A stretch of 64,000 nucleotides of DNA from Olivibacter domesticus (lineage in GTDB: Bacteria; Bacteroidota; Bacteroidia; Sphingobacteriales; Sphingobacteriaceae). Below the pieces are notes generated by a model that saw nothing but the letters and a program-made list of their open reading frames with translations, ran no database searches and was not told where the DNA came from. Shown in pieces: positions 34,296 to 42,911 of the stretch (position 1 is the first letter of the stretch; each line of letters starts with the position of its first letter). Location: positions 124,001 through 188,000 of the forward strand of contig NZ_FOAF01000006.1 of assembly GCF_900109575.1 (NCBI RefSeq). The letters run 5' to 3'. The position numbers were made by a program, and so were the translations under genes.

Positions 34296-36665
34296 TTACC
34301 CTCTTTTTAAATATTTTTTAAAACGAGCAAACCAATTCCTTTGTTCATCTAATTCAGCGCCATAACCATAACCGTAGCCATAGCCATAGCCGTAACCGTA
34401 GGAGTTTTCTTCCTTAGCATCATTTAACACGATATTAAGGTTAGGAATTTTTTTGTGTTCGTAGACATCCTTTACAATATGCAACTGCTGTTTAAAAGTA
34501 TAATTATATCGTACCATGTAAATCCCAATGTCAGCTTGTTTTGCTAGTGTAAAAGCATCTGCCACCTGTCCTACTGGGGACGTATCTACAATCACATAAT
34601 CAAACTTTTCTTTTAGTGCCTTAAATAGTTCGTTGATTCTAGAACTTAGTAGCAGCTCAGCAGGATTTGGAGGTATAGGCCCCGCAGCTACGACAGACAA
34701 ATTATCCACTAATTTTGTATCAGTTATTAAATCATTTACTTGCAATGAATTATCAACTAGATAGTTTGTAATTCCTTTTTTGGGAACTGGAATACCAAGG
34801 TCCTTAATTAATTTAGGCTTTCTAATATCAAACTCTAATATAACTACCTTTTTATCAGTTAAAGCTATACTGGCTCCCATATTAATACTAAAAAAGGTTT
34901 TCCCTTCCTTTGTCATACTAGAAGTTACCAAAATAACTTTATTCTCTTTCCCTATACTTGCAAACTGAAGATTCGTTCGAATTAATCTAAATAACTCAGC
35001 AATGGGTGTTCTGCTAGATCTATGTACTACCAGAGTATGACTTTCGTCTTCACTATGGATTAATTCCCCTAAAATCGGCACAGGAACTATGCCTTCGACG
35101 TCACTAATTAATGTGACCTTATCATTCAATATATCCCTGACATAAAGAAGTCCAACGGGAAATAATATTCCTAAAAAGACAGCAAACAAAATTATGAGCA
35201 TTTTCCTTGGCTTTACTGGGCGGTCTCCAGACATAGCTGCGTCTATAATTCTTGTGTTCGATACAGATGAGGCTAAAGAAATTGCTGATTCTTCCCGTTT
35301 CTGCAATAAATAGCTATAAAGTGCCTCTTTAATGCCTTGTTCTCTCTGAATTTCCAATAAATTTCTTTCGATGGACGGGACATTTTGAATACGTGATTTG
35401 AATTGTCCCGAATTATTTTTCAAGTTGTTTACCGTTATTTCTAAGCTATTCGCTATATTTCGAAGATTCTCAAGAATATTTGTTCTTAAATTATTCAATT
35501 GTTCTTCTAAACCTCTCACCAATGGATTATTTTGTTGTGTAGTACGCAAAAGGCGCTGTCGTTCTAATTGCAATTCGTTAAATTTACTTATCAAGCCATT
35601 AAGTGTCTGATCTTGAATACCTAGAGTGCTAGGAACTAGTTCGTTTTTAGTTTCATCTTTACTTAAATATTGCTCTATAGATTTCAAAATACTAAGTTGA
35701 GTTTGAAACTCTGCTTGCTTCCTGCTATAGTCACCCGCTTCTTGTAAATACTGTTGAGCTTCAGCACTTACATTGGTTATTTCGTGCTCCCTTTTATATT
35801 TTTCTACATTCTTTTCAACATCAGAAAGCTCTCGAACTAAAAAGGAAAGACGCTCGTCGATGAATTTAACTGTGTTATCTGCTAACTGATTTTTATCCTC
35901 AATTGCTTCTCTATTATAGACTTCAACTAATTTATTTAGTATATCAACACCCTTAGCGGGCACAGGATCAATTAGGCTTAATGACAAGACACTTCCTTCG
36001 GCGTTCACCATAGATATCTCAACTGCTCCACTATAATATGCTGCAAGTTTCCGTAGATTATTAAATTTCACTCTTATTGATTGATCTGATGCCAGAGTTC
36101 CTATATTGGTGATTGTAAATGTTCCAAATGATTCATGTATTTCGGATCCGAAGGAATAATCTTTCTTACCTTCGTCACTCTCCAAAGTAAATTTCCCCCC
36201 ATTTTTTACATGTATCAAAATCCCATCTTCAAACTCAAATGCTTTTGGTTTTAAATCCCGAATTATAAATTTTAAAGGCAGGCCTGTTCCATAGAGTTCA
36301 GTTTTTTTAACAGTTCCTTCGTCGAAACAACTCACCTGGAGATTAAGCTCAGTTAACACTCTCTGCATAAGAGTTTTACCCCTTAAAACCTCCATTTCGT
36401 TGTTAATGTTTTGATTAGATTTGAAGACATCCAAATCGGCAAAAACATTAGCGGCACCCATATTTGGTGCTTTTTTATCATCTTTGATCAATAGAGTTGT
36501 GCTGATGTTATATTCAGGAGTATTATATCTTAAATATAAGAATGTTAAAAGCAAAAAAATAAGGCAAGATATAGCAAACCAATGCCAATGTCGAAGATAG
36601 TTGAGTAACAATACTTTCAGATTAATTTCGTTCTCCGAAGATACAGTTTGATGGTGATCGTTCAT
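34296..36665 (-). CDS. wzc: Wzc-like polysaccharide co-polymerase and BY-type tyrosine autokinase
   Basis: 789 aa. There is an N-terminal Wzz domain with membrane segment about 26-46, a long periplasmic coiled coil (about 265-470), a GNVR/second membrane segment at about 490-515, and a cytoplasmic BY-kinase. Walker A is near residue 583 (VTSSMTKEGKTFFSINMG), Walker A' in VVILEFDIRKPK, and Walker B near 691 (YVIVDTSPVGQVAD). The C-terminal tail is a run of Gly-Tyr repeats (about 760-774), the autophosphorylation cluster. It controls chain length and export with the Wza-like protein 10 bp upstream; CpsB at 7966 should reverse the phosphorylation. Confidence 0.93.
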   Translation of the reverse strand: MNDHHQTVSSENEINLKVLLLNYLRHWHWFAISCLIFLLLTFLYLRYNTPEYNISTTLLIKDDKKAPNMGAANVFADLDVFKSNQNINNEMEVLRGKTLMQRVLTELNLQVSCFDEGTVKKTELYGTGLPLKFIIRDLKPKAFEFEDGILIHVKNGGKFTLESDEGKKDYSFGSEIHESFGTFTITNIGTLASDQSIRVKFNNLRKLAAYYSGAVEISMVNAEGSVLSLSLIDPVPAKGVDILNKLVEVYNREAIEDKNQLADNTVKFIDERLSFLVRELSDVEKNVEKYKREHEITNVSAEAQQYLQEAGDYSRKQAEFQTQLSILKSIEQYLSKDETKNELVPSTLGIQDQTLNGLISKFNELQLERQRLLRTTQQNNPLVRGLEEQLNNLRTNILENLRNIANSLEITVNNLKNNSGQFKSRIQNVPSIERNLLEIQREQGIKEALYSYLLQKREESAISLASSVSNTRIIDAAMSGDRPVKPRKMLIILFAVFLGILFPVGLLYVRDILNDKVTLISDVEGIVPVPILGELIHSEDESHTLVVHRSSRTPIAELFRLIRTNLQFASIGKENKVILVTSSMTKEGKTFFSINMGASIALTDKKVVILEFDIRKPKLIKDLGIPVPKKGITNYLVDNSLQVNDLITDTKLVDNLSVVAAGPIPPNPAELLLSSRINELFKALKEKFDYVIVDTSPVGQVADAFTLAKQADIGIYMVRYNYTFKQQLHIVKDVYEHKKIPNLNIVLNDAKEENSYGYGYGYGYGYGYGAELDEQRNWFARFKKYLKRG
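34360..34402. repeat. Hexanucleotide repeat coding for (Gly-Tyr)n tail
   Basis: About seven consecutive units of the type CCATAG/CCGTAA (plus strand), encoding alternating Gly and Tyr near the kinase C-terminus. The units differ in third positions, so slippage is possible but damped. Changes in copy number would stay in frame and alter the number of phosphorylatable tyrosines. Confidence 0.75.
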
Positions 36666-36675
36666 TTATAAAAAT

Positions 36676-37458
36676 TTATAATGCTCTGGTTATAAACAAT
36701 GAAATTGCAGTAACTGAAGTAGCTATCGCGGCCACAATACGCAATGTTCTATCACCGCTTGGATCGCGATATTTTGTCGGTTCCACGTATAAAATATCAT
36801 TCTGCTTCAAATAAAAATAAGGAGAATTCATAATGTCCTTTTTTCCCATGTCTAATTTAACAGTCGTTCTTAAACCATTTTCCTCTCTAATAAGCAATAA
36901 ATCGTTCCTTTTTCCGTACATTGTCATATCCCCAGCCATCCCGAGAGCTTCTAGGATATTTACTTTTTCATTGGGTATTGTGAATGTCGATGGATTACTT
37001 ACTTCACCTATAACAGTTACCTTAAAATTCAAAAAACGCACGTTAATGATGGGATCTTTAACATAATTATTAATTTGTTTAATCATTTCGATTCGTGCTT
37101 CATCCCTGGTAAGGCCAGCTAGTTTTATTTGGCCAATTACTGGAAAACTTATAAATCCGCTTCTGTCAACTAAATAGCCCTCACTGTTTAATTGCCCCCC
37201 GCTTGGATTAGTATTTCGAGCGCCATCAAATGTCTGCAATGTACCACTATTAAACAAAGTATTTGACTCTGGATTTAATGTATTTACCGTAATGCGAAGT
37301 ATGTCTCCTGTTTGAATTTTTGGTTCCGGAATTTCTGGGAGACGTTCCTGAACAGCAATAGAATCAGGAAGATCCTTAAAATAAACCAAATTCCTTTTTT
37401 GTGAGCAAGATGAAAACAAAAGAAGAAAAATAAAAAGAATTCCCAGTAAAGATCTCAT
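36676..37458 (-). CDS. wza: Wza-like polysaccharide export lipoprotein
   Basis: 260 aa. A lipoprotein signal peptide (SLLGILFIFLLLFSSC, lipobox Cys about residue 18) precedes a Poly_export domain (IPEPKIQTGDILRITVNTLN; GFISFPVIGQIKLAGLTRDE) and one SLBB domain (KVTVIGEVSNPSTFTIPNEK). A C-terminal membrane segment (about 238-256) is typical of Bacteroidota Wza-like proteins, in place of the helix barrel of E. coli Wza. It forms the outer-membrane export channel with the kinase encoded next. It is the first gene of locus 1; its promoter must lie in the repeat-containing gap upstream. Confidence 0.92.
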   Translation of the reverse strand: MRSLLGILFIFLLLFSSCSQKRNLVYFKDLPDSIAVQERLPEIPEPKIQTGDILRITVNTLNPESNTLFNSGTLQTFDGARNTNPSGGQLNSEGYLVDRSGFISFPVIGQIKLAGLTRDEARIEMIKQINNYVKDPIINVRFLNFKVTVIGEVSNPSTFTIPNEKVNILEALGMAGDMTMYGKRNDLLLIREENGLRTTVKLDMGKKDIMNSPYFYLKQNDILYVEPTKYRDPSGDRTLRIVAAIATSVTAISLFITRAL

Positions 37459-37873
37459 ATAACTAATTAAGGTGATAAATTAGGAGCTAAAGGCTGCTAA
37501 TAGGCAGCAATATTTGCTCAGTTTAAAAGCGCAAATATGCGAATTAATTTTAGATAGTTGTTTTTTATATATTAAGATATGACTAAGCAATCGTTTAATA
37601 TAAAACATTGGTTGATTATTTTGTCCCTCGTTAATTGTTTGCCGTATGAACAAGAATTGTTCCAAAACCGTGAAAGTTCTACAAAAATGTCTCAAAGTTC
37701 ACCATTTCATTAAATAGTCATGTTTTTTTCTATTGCATACTATCTCTTTATCATTTACAAAACATCTACAAAATATTATTTGCAATGTATGCTTTTTTAG
37801 ACGATCAAGATATATAAATATCAATATGCAAAAAAATGAGAAAAGTGAGAAAGTTACAATACCTAGAAATAGG

Positions 37874-38181
37874 GATTTATTTTCCACTTGGAACGCACCC
37901 AAGTGGCAAGGTGCTTTGGCTGGCTTGCGACCTTGCCATACGTGGCCGACAGGCCTGGTCGCAAAAACAGCCACTCCTACACGCAAAGCAGCCCTTCGTT
38001 TATTTTTTTGCTTTTATAGGTCTAGGCTTCGCCAAAATAAATACGCGGGACCTGACGACTGCCGATGACTTCCTCTGCAAACCTAGGCCGTTTGCATTCT
38101 TCGGAACGGTGCTTTCTTCCTACAATAAAACACCGTTTTCTCCAGTAACGCTTTCAACTCCTGCTGTTCTCTTGTGAATAG
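37874..38181. repeat. Structured ~308 bp repeat A, copy 1
   Basis: About 98% identical by eye to 38668-38975, with sharp ends (ATTTATTTTCC... to ...CTCTTGTGAATAG). It is rich in perfect stems: CCACTTGG/CCAAGTGG (37883-37890, 37898-37905), TTGCGACC/GGTCGCAA (37925-37932, 37957-37964), GCAAAC/GTTTGC (38077-38082, 38090-38095) and AACGGTG/CACCGTT (38105-38111, 38131-38137). GC content is well above the surroundings. It is a non-coding mobile or dispersed element, or a structured RNA; no transposase is encoded. Confidence 0.85.
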
Positions 38182-38289
38182 ATTTAAATATCACTTTACC
38201 TATGATGCAAACATCAAGGCTTAATAATCTTCACTAGAAAACAGCTTCCTTTTTTATTCTGTGCAGCCGCGCCTATCTCAGTCACCCCT

Positions 38290-38378
38290 TCGCTTCCTCA
38301 CAGAATTATACCCAATACAATAAGCTGGTTTTCTTAACGCTCTCCGCCAGTAGTCGGACAAGCTCTTATTAGGCCGGT
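38290..38378. repeat. Dispersed repeat B, copy 1
   Basis: Begins TTCGCTTCCTCACAG and ends with a conserved core at about 38334-38377 (TTAACGCTC, then CCGCCAGTAGTCGGACAAG, then CTCTTATTAGGCCGG). The same blocks occur at 40876-40963. TCCG/CGGA can pair within the core. Non-coding. Confidence 0.7.
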
Positions 38379-38469
38379 ATTCCCCACACATAGGCCTTGA
38401 CTTTCCAAGTGCCGTAGCTTCTTTGCCTTCTATTCGATAAGTTACTTCTCCCAATCGGCATTGCTAACA

Positions 38470-38667
38470 TTAAAATCTATACATTGCGCCCAGCTGTAGG
38501 TGCCAGTTGGTTTTATTAAAGGTTTCATAGCGCCAGAAGTTTTCTAGCTCTGGTTTTTCTTCATATTGGTACTGATAATTATTAGCATGGATGTATTGTA
38601 TTTTCCCGGTAAAAATAAAATTCTTATAATCATAGACTCCATTGGCGGCCATTCCAAAATCTACCCC
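38470..38667 (-). pseudogene. Truncated copy of the wzi 3' end
   Basis: 198 bp encoding the last ~65 residues of a Wzi-family protein, ending LQLGAMYRF and stop. It is about 94% identical in DNA to the 3' end of the complete gene at 38990-40681 and almost identical in protein, with most differences silent. Homology stops exactly where repeat A copy 2 begins (38668); an open frame runs on into the repeat but that part is not Wzi. The rest of the gene is missing, so it is a remnant of a duplicated or disrupted wzi gene. Confidence 0.85.
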
Positions 38668-38975
38668 ATTTATTTTCCACTTGGAACGCACCCAAGTGGC
38701 AAGGTGCTCTGGCTGGCTTGCGACCTTGCCATACGTGGCCGACAGGTCTGGTCGCAAAAACAGCCACTCCTACACGCAAAGCAGCCCTTCGTTTATTTTT
38801 TTGCTTTTATAGGATCTAGGCTTCGCCAAAATACATACGCGGGACCTGACGACTGCCGATGACTTCCTCTGCAAACCTAGGCCCTTTGCATTCTTCGGAA
38901 CGGTGCTTTCTTCCTACAATAAAACACCGTTTTCTCCAGTAACGCTTTCAACTCCTGCTGTTCTCTTGTGAATAG
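38668..38975. repeat. Structured ~308 bp repeat A, copy 2
   Basis: Second near-identical copy of the hairpin-rich element, between the truncated wzi tail and the stop codon of the full wzi gene (15 bp away). Differences from copy 1 are a few single bases and a 1-bp indel near 38813; one (GGCCG to GGCCC) shortens the GCAAAC/GTTTGC stem. No terminal inverted repeats, target duplication or transposase are visible. Confidence 0.85.
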
Positions 38976-38989
38976 CTTGCAATAAGCTA

Positions 38990-40681
38990 TTAAAAACGAT
39001 ACATTGCGCCCAGCTGTAGATGCCAATTCGTTTTATTAAAGGTTTCGTAACGCCAGAAGTTTTCTAGCTCTGGTTTTTCTTCGTATTGGTACTGATAATT
39101 ATTAGCATGGATATATTGTATTTTCCCGGTAAAAAGAAAATTCTTATAATCATAGACTCCATTGGCAGCCATACCAAAATCGACCCAGTTAGCACGCATG
39201 TCTTTTGGCGTGCTGTAAAAGAAATCGTTATTGTGCACCATTCGCTCAAACTGAACACCTACTTGTTTCATCCCCCTTAATATACTCACATTTAAGGCTT
39301 GTACATCATTCCCTAATCCCATTCCTGCTCCCATGATCTGCCCTAAATTGGTATAACCATCACGCACCTGGTAGTGGCGATACCATGTACCAGCCGGCCG
39401 TATATCTGCAGAACGCCCTGGAGACATTTGGGTCATCTCGAAGTTAATTTGCAAGAGATCTTTGTGATAATTTTGCAAATCAATTAATTTTCGTAGTCCA
39501 AAGGTATAAGCCCTCGAATGGCTCGACATGACTGTTAAATCGCGGCCGTTCCATGGATGGTCATTTCTTCCGTATTCGCCATAAATTTCAAACTGGGCTT
39601 CTGGGATCACCCAACGCAAAAAGAAAGAAACTAATTGATCTTGTCCTTTGGCATCGGCTGTACTCCCACTATCGATTCCACCACTAAAGCTAGCTTTTGA
39701 ACCCGATTGGAAAAAGGGTATATAGTCTCCCAATTTATTCCCCATATCCTCGCTATAGACGGTAAAAGCACGCGTCAATCCCAAAGTTAAGCCCGGTACC
39801 CATTTAGGTTGATAGCTCAAAACAATACCTGAAAAATAACGCCAATCATCTGGCTTTGGATTATAATATTGGCTAAACTGATCAGGGGTAAGCGGTTTAG
39901 GCGAAAAACCAGAAGTTTTTAATCTGCCTCCCACCATTTGTCCTTCAAAGGAACCAATCGGTGTACGGATGGGCCTCGTAGTGTTAATAGTAGCATGCAG
40001 AAAACCTGGGGCACTGTTACTCATCAATAAGGAGTTACGCATCCCTGGCCCCCACCATAAATTCTCGGTAGAAATACCAATAGATATAGGATGAAAATTC
40101 AAACGCACACTGCTCTGTCCGGGAAGAAATTTAGTATAGCTTCCTGTACCAAAGCGCTCAGGCGCGTCAATCTGATTACCGATACGATTCCACCAAAGTC
40201 GCCAATCTGACTCATACCTCCCTTCATACCCCTGATAATCCCGATTCTGTGCAAAGACAAACTCCGGCCTAAGCTGAATACTCAGCCATTTATATTCTGC
40301 ATACACCCCAGCACTCAGCATAGTTTGATAACCTACTGCGGGAATCATACCCCCATCATTCCAACCATAGGGGAAAGCACTTGCCAGTTGGTTTTGCCAA
40401 ACAGCAGGCATGACTTGCATAAAACCTTTGCCATTGGGGAACTGATAAATACTGTTATCGGTATAGGAGCTATCTGGATTAAAAATATTACGCTGCTTTA
40501 GTACTTGATTAGTAAGGGGCCTCACAGAAAAGGATACCGTAGAATCAAGCTTGCCAAGAAGCTGTTGCCGCCTATAGTAATCTTCTAGTACTGGTGTACC
40601 CACGGGAAGAACCTGAGATCTTAGGGAAATACTAGACCCGAGTAAAAGAATGATAAGAGATAGTCTTATGTATTGTCTCAT
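38990..40681 (-). CDS. wzi: Wzi-family capsule assembly outer-membrane protein (1)
   Basis: 563 aa. A signal peptide (LSLIILLLGSSISLRSQ) leads to a predicted outer-membrane beta-barrel (Caps_assemb_Wzi family), ending in an aromatic C-terminal strand WHLQLGAMYRF as barrel proteins do. Alternating strands such as FEGQMVGGRLKTSGF and FEIYGEYGRNDHPWNGRDL are visible, and the family stretch VRLNFHPISIGISTENLWWG. In E. coli K30 Wzi anchors capsule to the cell surface. It is a paralogue of the gene at 41052 and lies between the two polysaccharide loci, so it could serve either. A truncated extra copy of its 3' end lies 320 bp downstream. Confidence 0.9.
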   Translation of the reverse strand: MRQYIRLSLIILLLGSSISLRSQVLPVGTPVLEDYYRRQQLLGKLDSTVSFSVRPLTNQVLKQRNIFNPDSSYTDNSIYQFPNGKGFMQVMPAVWQNQLASAFPYGWNDGGMIPAVGYQTMLSAGVYAEYKWLSIQLRPEFVFAQNRDYQGYEGRYESDWRLWWNRIGNQIDAPERFGTGSYTKFLPGQSSVRLNFHPISIGISTENLWWGPGMRNSLLMSNSAPGFLHATINTTRPIRTPIGSFEGQMVGGRLKTSGFSPKPLTPDQFSQYYNPKPDDWRYFSGIVLSYQPKWVPGLTLGLTRAFTVYSEDMGNKLGDYIPFFQSGSKASFSGGIDSGSTADAKGQDQLVSFFLRWVIPEAQFEIYGEYGRNDHPWNGRDLTVMSSHSRAYTFGLRKLIDLQNYHKDLLQINFEMTQMSPGRSADIRPAGTWYRHYQVRDGYTNLGQIMGAGMGLGNDVQALNVSILRGMKQVGVQFERMVHNNDFFYSTPKDMRANWVDFGMAANGVYDYKNFLFTGKIQYIHANNYQYQYEEKPELENFWRYETFNKTNWHLQLGAMYRF

Positions 40682-40708
40682 TTTTGTACTTAATTTTTTT
40701 ATTTACTT

Positions 40709-40822
40709 TTCTTTTTTCCGCTAAAGAAAAGTAACAAAAGAAAACTCTCAGCTTAAAATCTTCTTTGAAAGTTCCTGCCTTTACTTAGCTTCTGCTACCC
40801 GAATATTTTGAGGCTGAAATCA
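40709..40822. repeat. Dispersed repeat C, copy 3 (degenerate)
   Basis: Resembles the copy at 3799-3925: TTTTTTCCGC, then AAAATCTTCTTT, then CTTTACTTAGCTTCTGCTA, CCGAATATTTTGAGGC. It is 37 kb from the other copies, so this is a dispersed family rather than a local duplication. Non-coding. Confidence 0.55.
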
Positions 40823-40875
40823 TTGTTTATGATTGTTATCCCTTTCAGACCTTTTATGCCTCTAGCTATCATTTT

Positions 40876-40963
40876 TTCGCTTCCTCACAGCATATCCCCA
40901 GCAACAGTTTATTTTTTTAACGCTCATCCGCCAGTAGTCGGACAAGTTCTTATGAGGCCGGCC
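40876..40963. repeat. Dispersed repeat B, copy 2
   Basis: Shares TTCGCTTCCTCACAG at the left and the core TTAACGCTCATCCGCCAG, TAGTCGGACAAG, TTCTTATGAGGCCGG with 38290-38378; the part between is diverged. Non-coding. Confidence 0.7.
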
Positions 40964-41051
40964 CTATCCCACGTCACTAAAGCCCCGTTACCTTTCTACC
41001 TCCGTACTTATGTCTTATGTCTTGATACTTATATCTTGCTACTTTAACCCA

Positions 41052-42788
41052 CTAAAACCGATACATCACACCTAACTGTGCTTGAAAATTAAATTTATCT
41101 ACATGCCCAAATTTCCAAAAGTCGCTGTTTACGGGATTTGGCTTCTCTACTATTTCATACTGATAGTTGAATGCATGAATGAAATGCATACGGGCACTGA
41201 ACAAAAAGTGTTTATAATCCCACTGCCCAATTAATGCGGCTGATAAATCCACCCAATTGCGCCGATAGTCTTGTTGATCGGCTACCGCCTCGTAAAGAAA
41301 GTCGGCATCATGTTCCTGTCTTTCTAATTGTATGCCTAGTTGTTTCATCCCCCTTAACCAAGAAACATTTAGACTTTGCAAGCTACCTCCTGGCCCTATA
41401 CCCGCTCCTAATACCTGACCTAAATAGGTATAACCATCTCGCACAATGCTATGGCCATACCAGCTTGGACTACTGCGAATTGCAGATGTACGGGTACTAC
41501 CTACATCTGTAAGCTCTATATTAACATTTAGTAGATCTTCTCCTTTTAAAGGAACTAATTTACGGAAACCTAATACATAACCTCTGGAATGCTCTAATTC
41601 CAACATACGGTCTCTGCTGTTAAAAGGTGGGTCATTCCGCCCATATTCTACGTAAAACTCTGCTTTACCTTTCGGCATCACCCAACGGGCAAAAAATGAC
41701 GCGTATCGATCGCGTTTACGCAGCGTCTCTCGGTCAATGGCATTGGGTTCGCCGGGGTTTGCTGGTGGCCGCCCTTCAACAGTGGAAGAGGATTTCGACC
41801 CGGGGCCTAAAAAGGGCAAATAGTCGTTTAGCTTAGAGCCCATATCATCGCTGTATACCACGAAGCTCTGCGAAAAACCTAAAGATAAGCCTGGTACCCA
41901 TTTGGGCTGATAGGAGAAGATAGCGCCCGACAGATAACGCCAATCATCTGGCTTGGGCACATAAAATTCATCGTAATGATCTGGATTACCTAATGGCGTT
42001 GGTGTATACCCCGAAGCCTTGAGTTTGCCGGCAATTAACTGCCCTTCAAAATATCCGATGTTTGTTTTAACGGGTTTGGTGGTGTTTAATGTCAAATGTG
42101 GAAAGCCTGGCGCAGTATTACTCATCAACAAGGAGTTGCGCATTCCCGGCCCCCACCAGATATTCTCGGTAGACAGACCGAAGGATACGGGATCAAAGGT
42201 GATACGAACACTGCTTTGCCCTGCCAGTAACTTGGTATAGGTGCCATCTCCAAAACGCTCGGGCATGTCTATATTATTATGGAAAGAATACCAAAGATCC
42301 CATGCGGGACGGGTAGTGCCGCCGTAACCTGCATATGCTTTATTTTGTGCAATTACCAATTCCGGACGGAGCTGAATGCTGAAAAATTTATAACGTGCAT
42401 ATACGCCTGCACTGAAAAGGGTTTGGTAGCCTACATTGGGAATCATCGCGCCATCATTCCACCCGGAGGGATAGGCGCTGGTATATTGATTTTCCCAAAT
42501 TACAGGTAACAACTGTACACGGCTTTCACCCGGTACATCCCACATGATACTTTTATCTACGAAAGAAGAGCTATCGGGATCGTACACATCTTGCACTTGT
42601 AAAGCCTGTACCGTAAGTGGGCGTATATTAAAAGATATGGTAGAATCTAGTTTACCCAACAATTGCAAACGTCTATAATAATCTTCTAGTACGGGGGTTC
42701 CTACTGGAAGCGTTTGCGCATGCAGGCTGGTATAAACGCTACTGAAAGATAAAAGAATAAGGCCAAATAACTTGGTAAAAATCTTCAT
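41052..42788 (-). CDS. wzi: Wzi-family capsule assembly outer-membrane protein (2)
   Basis: 578 aa. A signal peptide (LILLSFSSVYTSLHAQ) precedes the same beta-barrel family as the gene at 38990, with shared TLPVGTPVLEDYYRR at the mature N-terminus, FGLSTENIWWGPGMRNSLLM and the aromatic C-terminal strand FQAQLGVMYRF. It is slightly longer through an insertion around residues 340-360 (STVEGRPPANPGEPNAIDRE). It should sit in the outer membrane and bind exported polysaccharide. Two diverged Wzi proteins next to two polysaccharide loci suggest one for each polymer, which is inference. Confidence 0.9.
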   Translation of the reverse strand: MKIFTKLFGLILLSFSSVYTSLHAQTLPVGTPVLEDYYRRLQLLGKLDSTISFNIRPLTVQALQVQDVYDPDSSSFVDKSIMWDVPGESRVQLLPVIWENQYTSAYPSGWNDGAMIPNVGYQTLFSAGVYARYKFFSIQLRPELVIAQNKAYAGYGGTTRPAWDLWYSFHNNIDMPERFGDGTYTKLLAGQSSVRITFDPVSFGLSTENIWWGPGMRNSLLMSNTAPGFPHLTLNTTKPVKTNIGYFEGQLIAGKLKASGYTPTPLGNPDHYDEFYVPKPDDWRYLSGAIFSYQPKWVPGLSLGFSQSFVVYSDDMGSKLNDYLPFLGPGSKSSSTVEGRPPANPGEPNAIDRETLRKRDRYASFFARWVMPKGKAEFYVEYGRNDPPFNSRDRMLELEHSRGYVLGFRKLVPLKGEDLLNVNIELTDVGSTRTSAIRSSPSWYGHSIVRDGYTYLGQVLGAGIGPGGSLQSLNVSWLRGMKQLGIQLERQEHDADFLYEAVADQQDYRRNWVDLSAALIGQWDYKHFLFSARMHFIHAFNYQYEIVEKPNPVNSDFWKFGHVDKFNFQAQLGVMYRF

Positions 42789-42911
42789 TTAATTGGTATT
42801 AGCAAATGATGTTACACAACACAACAAAAATTGTGCAAATTTTTACACAAAGAAAATAATTAAATATGTATAAAAGCAGATTAGGTGTAGATTTTTACCA
42901 TTTGGTACATT

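Larger units (their letters stand above)
37459..38469. other. Leader region of locus 1 with repeats A1 and B1
   Basis: About 1 kb without a credible gene. The first ~400 bp before wza (37459-37873) are AT-rich and must contain the promoter of locus 1; I could not find a clear TAnnTTTG match. The rest holds the hairpin-rich repeat A copy 1 (37874-38181) and repeat B copy 1 (38290-38378). Several open frames cross the repeat on both strands, but they look spurious because the second copy of the repeat gives the same frames in a different setting. Confidence 0.6.
40682..41051. other. Intergenic region between wzi paralogues, with repeats C3 and B2
   Basis: 370 bp with no gene. It contains a degenerate copy of repeat C (40709-40822) and a copy of repeat B (40876-40963). 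A local inverted repeat (CTTTTC...GAAAAG near 40705-40730) may weakly fold. The two wzi genes may thus have separate transcripts. Confidence 0.6.

Noticed and set aside
34360-34402. Repeat tract considered as a CRISPR or regulatory repeat
   Set aside because: It is inside the kinase frame and encodes the tyrosine tail; units are 6 bp and in frame.
37699-38177. Overlapping open frames of 95-113 codons across repeat A on both strands
   Set aside because: The same frames recur in repeat A copy 2 with different surroundings, they overlap on both strands, have no family resemblance or signal, and one continues into real wzi sequence in the second copy. They are products of an open, structured repeat.
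38668-38757. Open frame joining repeat A to the wzi tail as a real 95-aa gene
   Set aside because: The N-terminal part is repeat sequence read in frame by chance, without signal peptide; a barrel protein fragment of 65 residues would not be functional.
37874-38975. Repeat A considered as an insertion sequence
   Set aside because: At 308 bp it has no transposase frame, no terminal inverted repeats and no visible target duplication; only a non-autonomous element or structured RNA remains possible.
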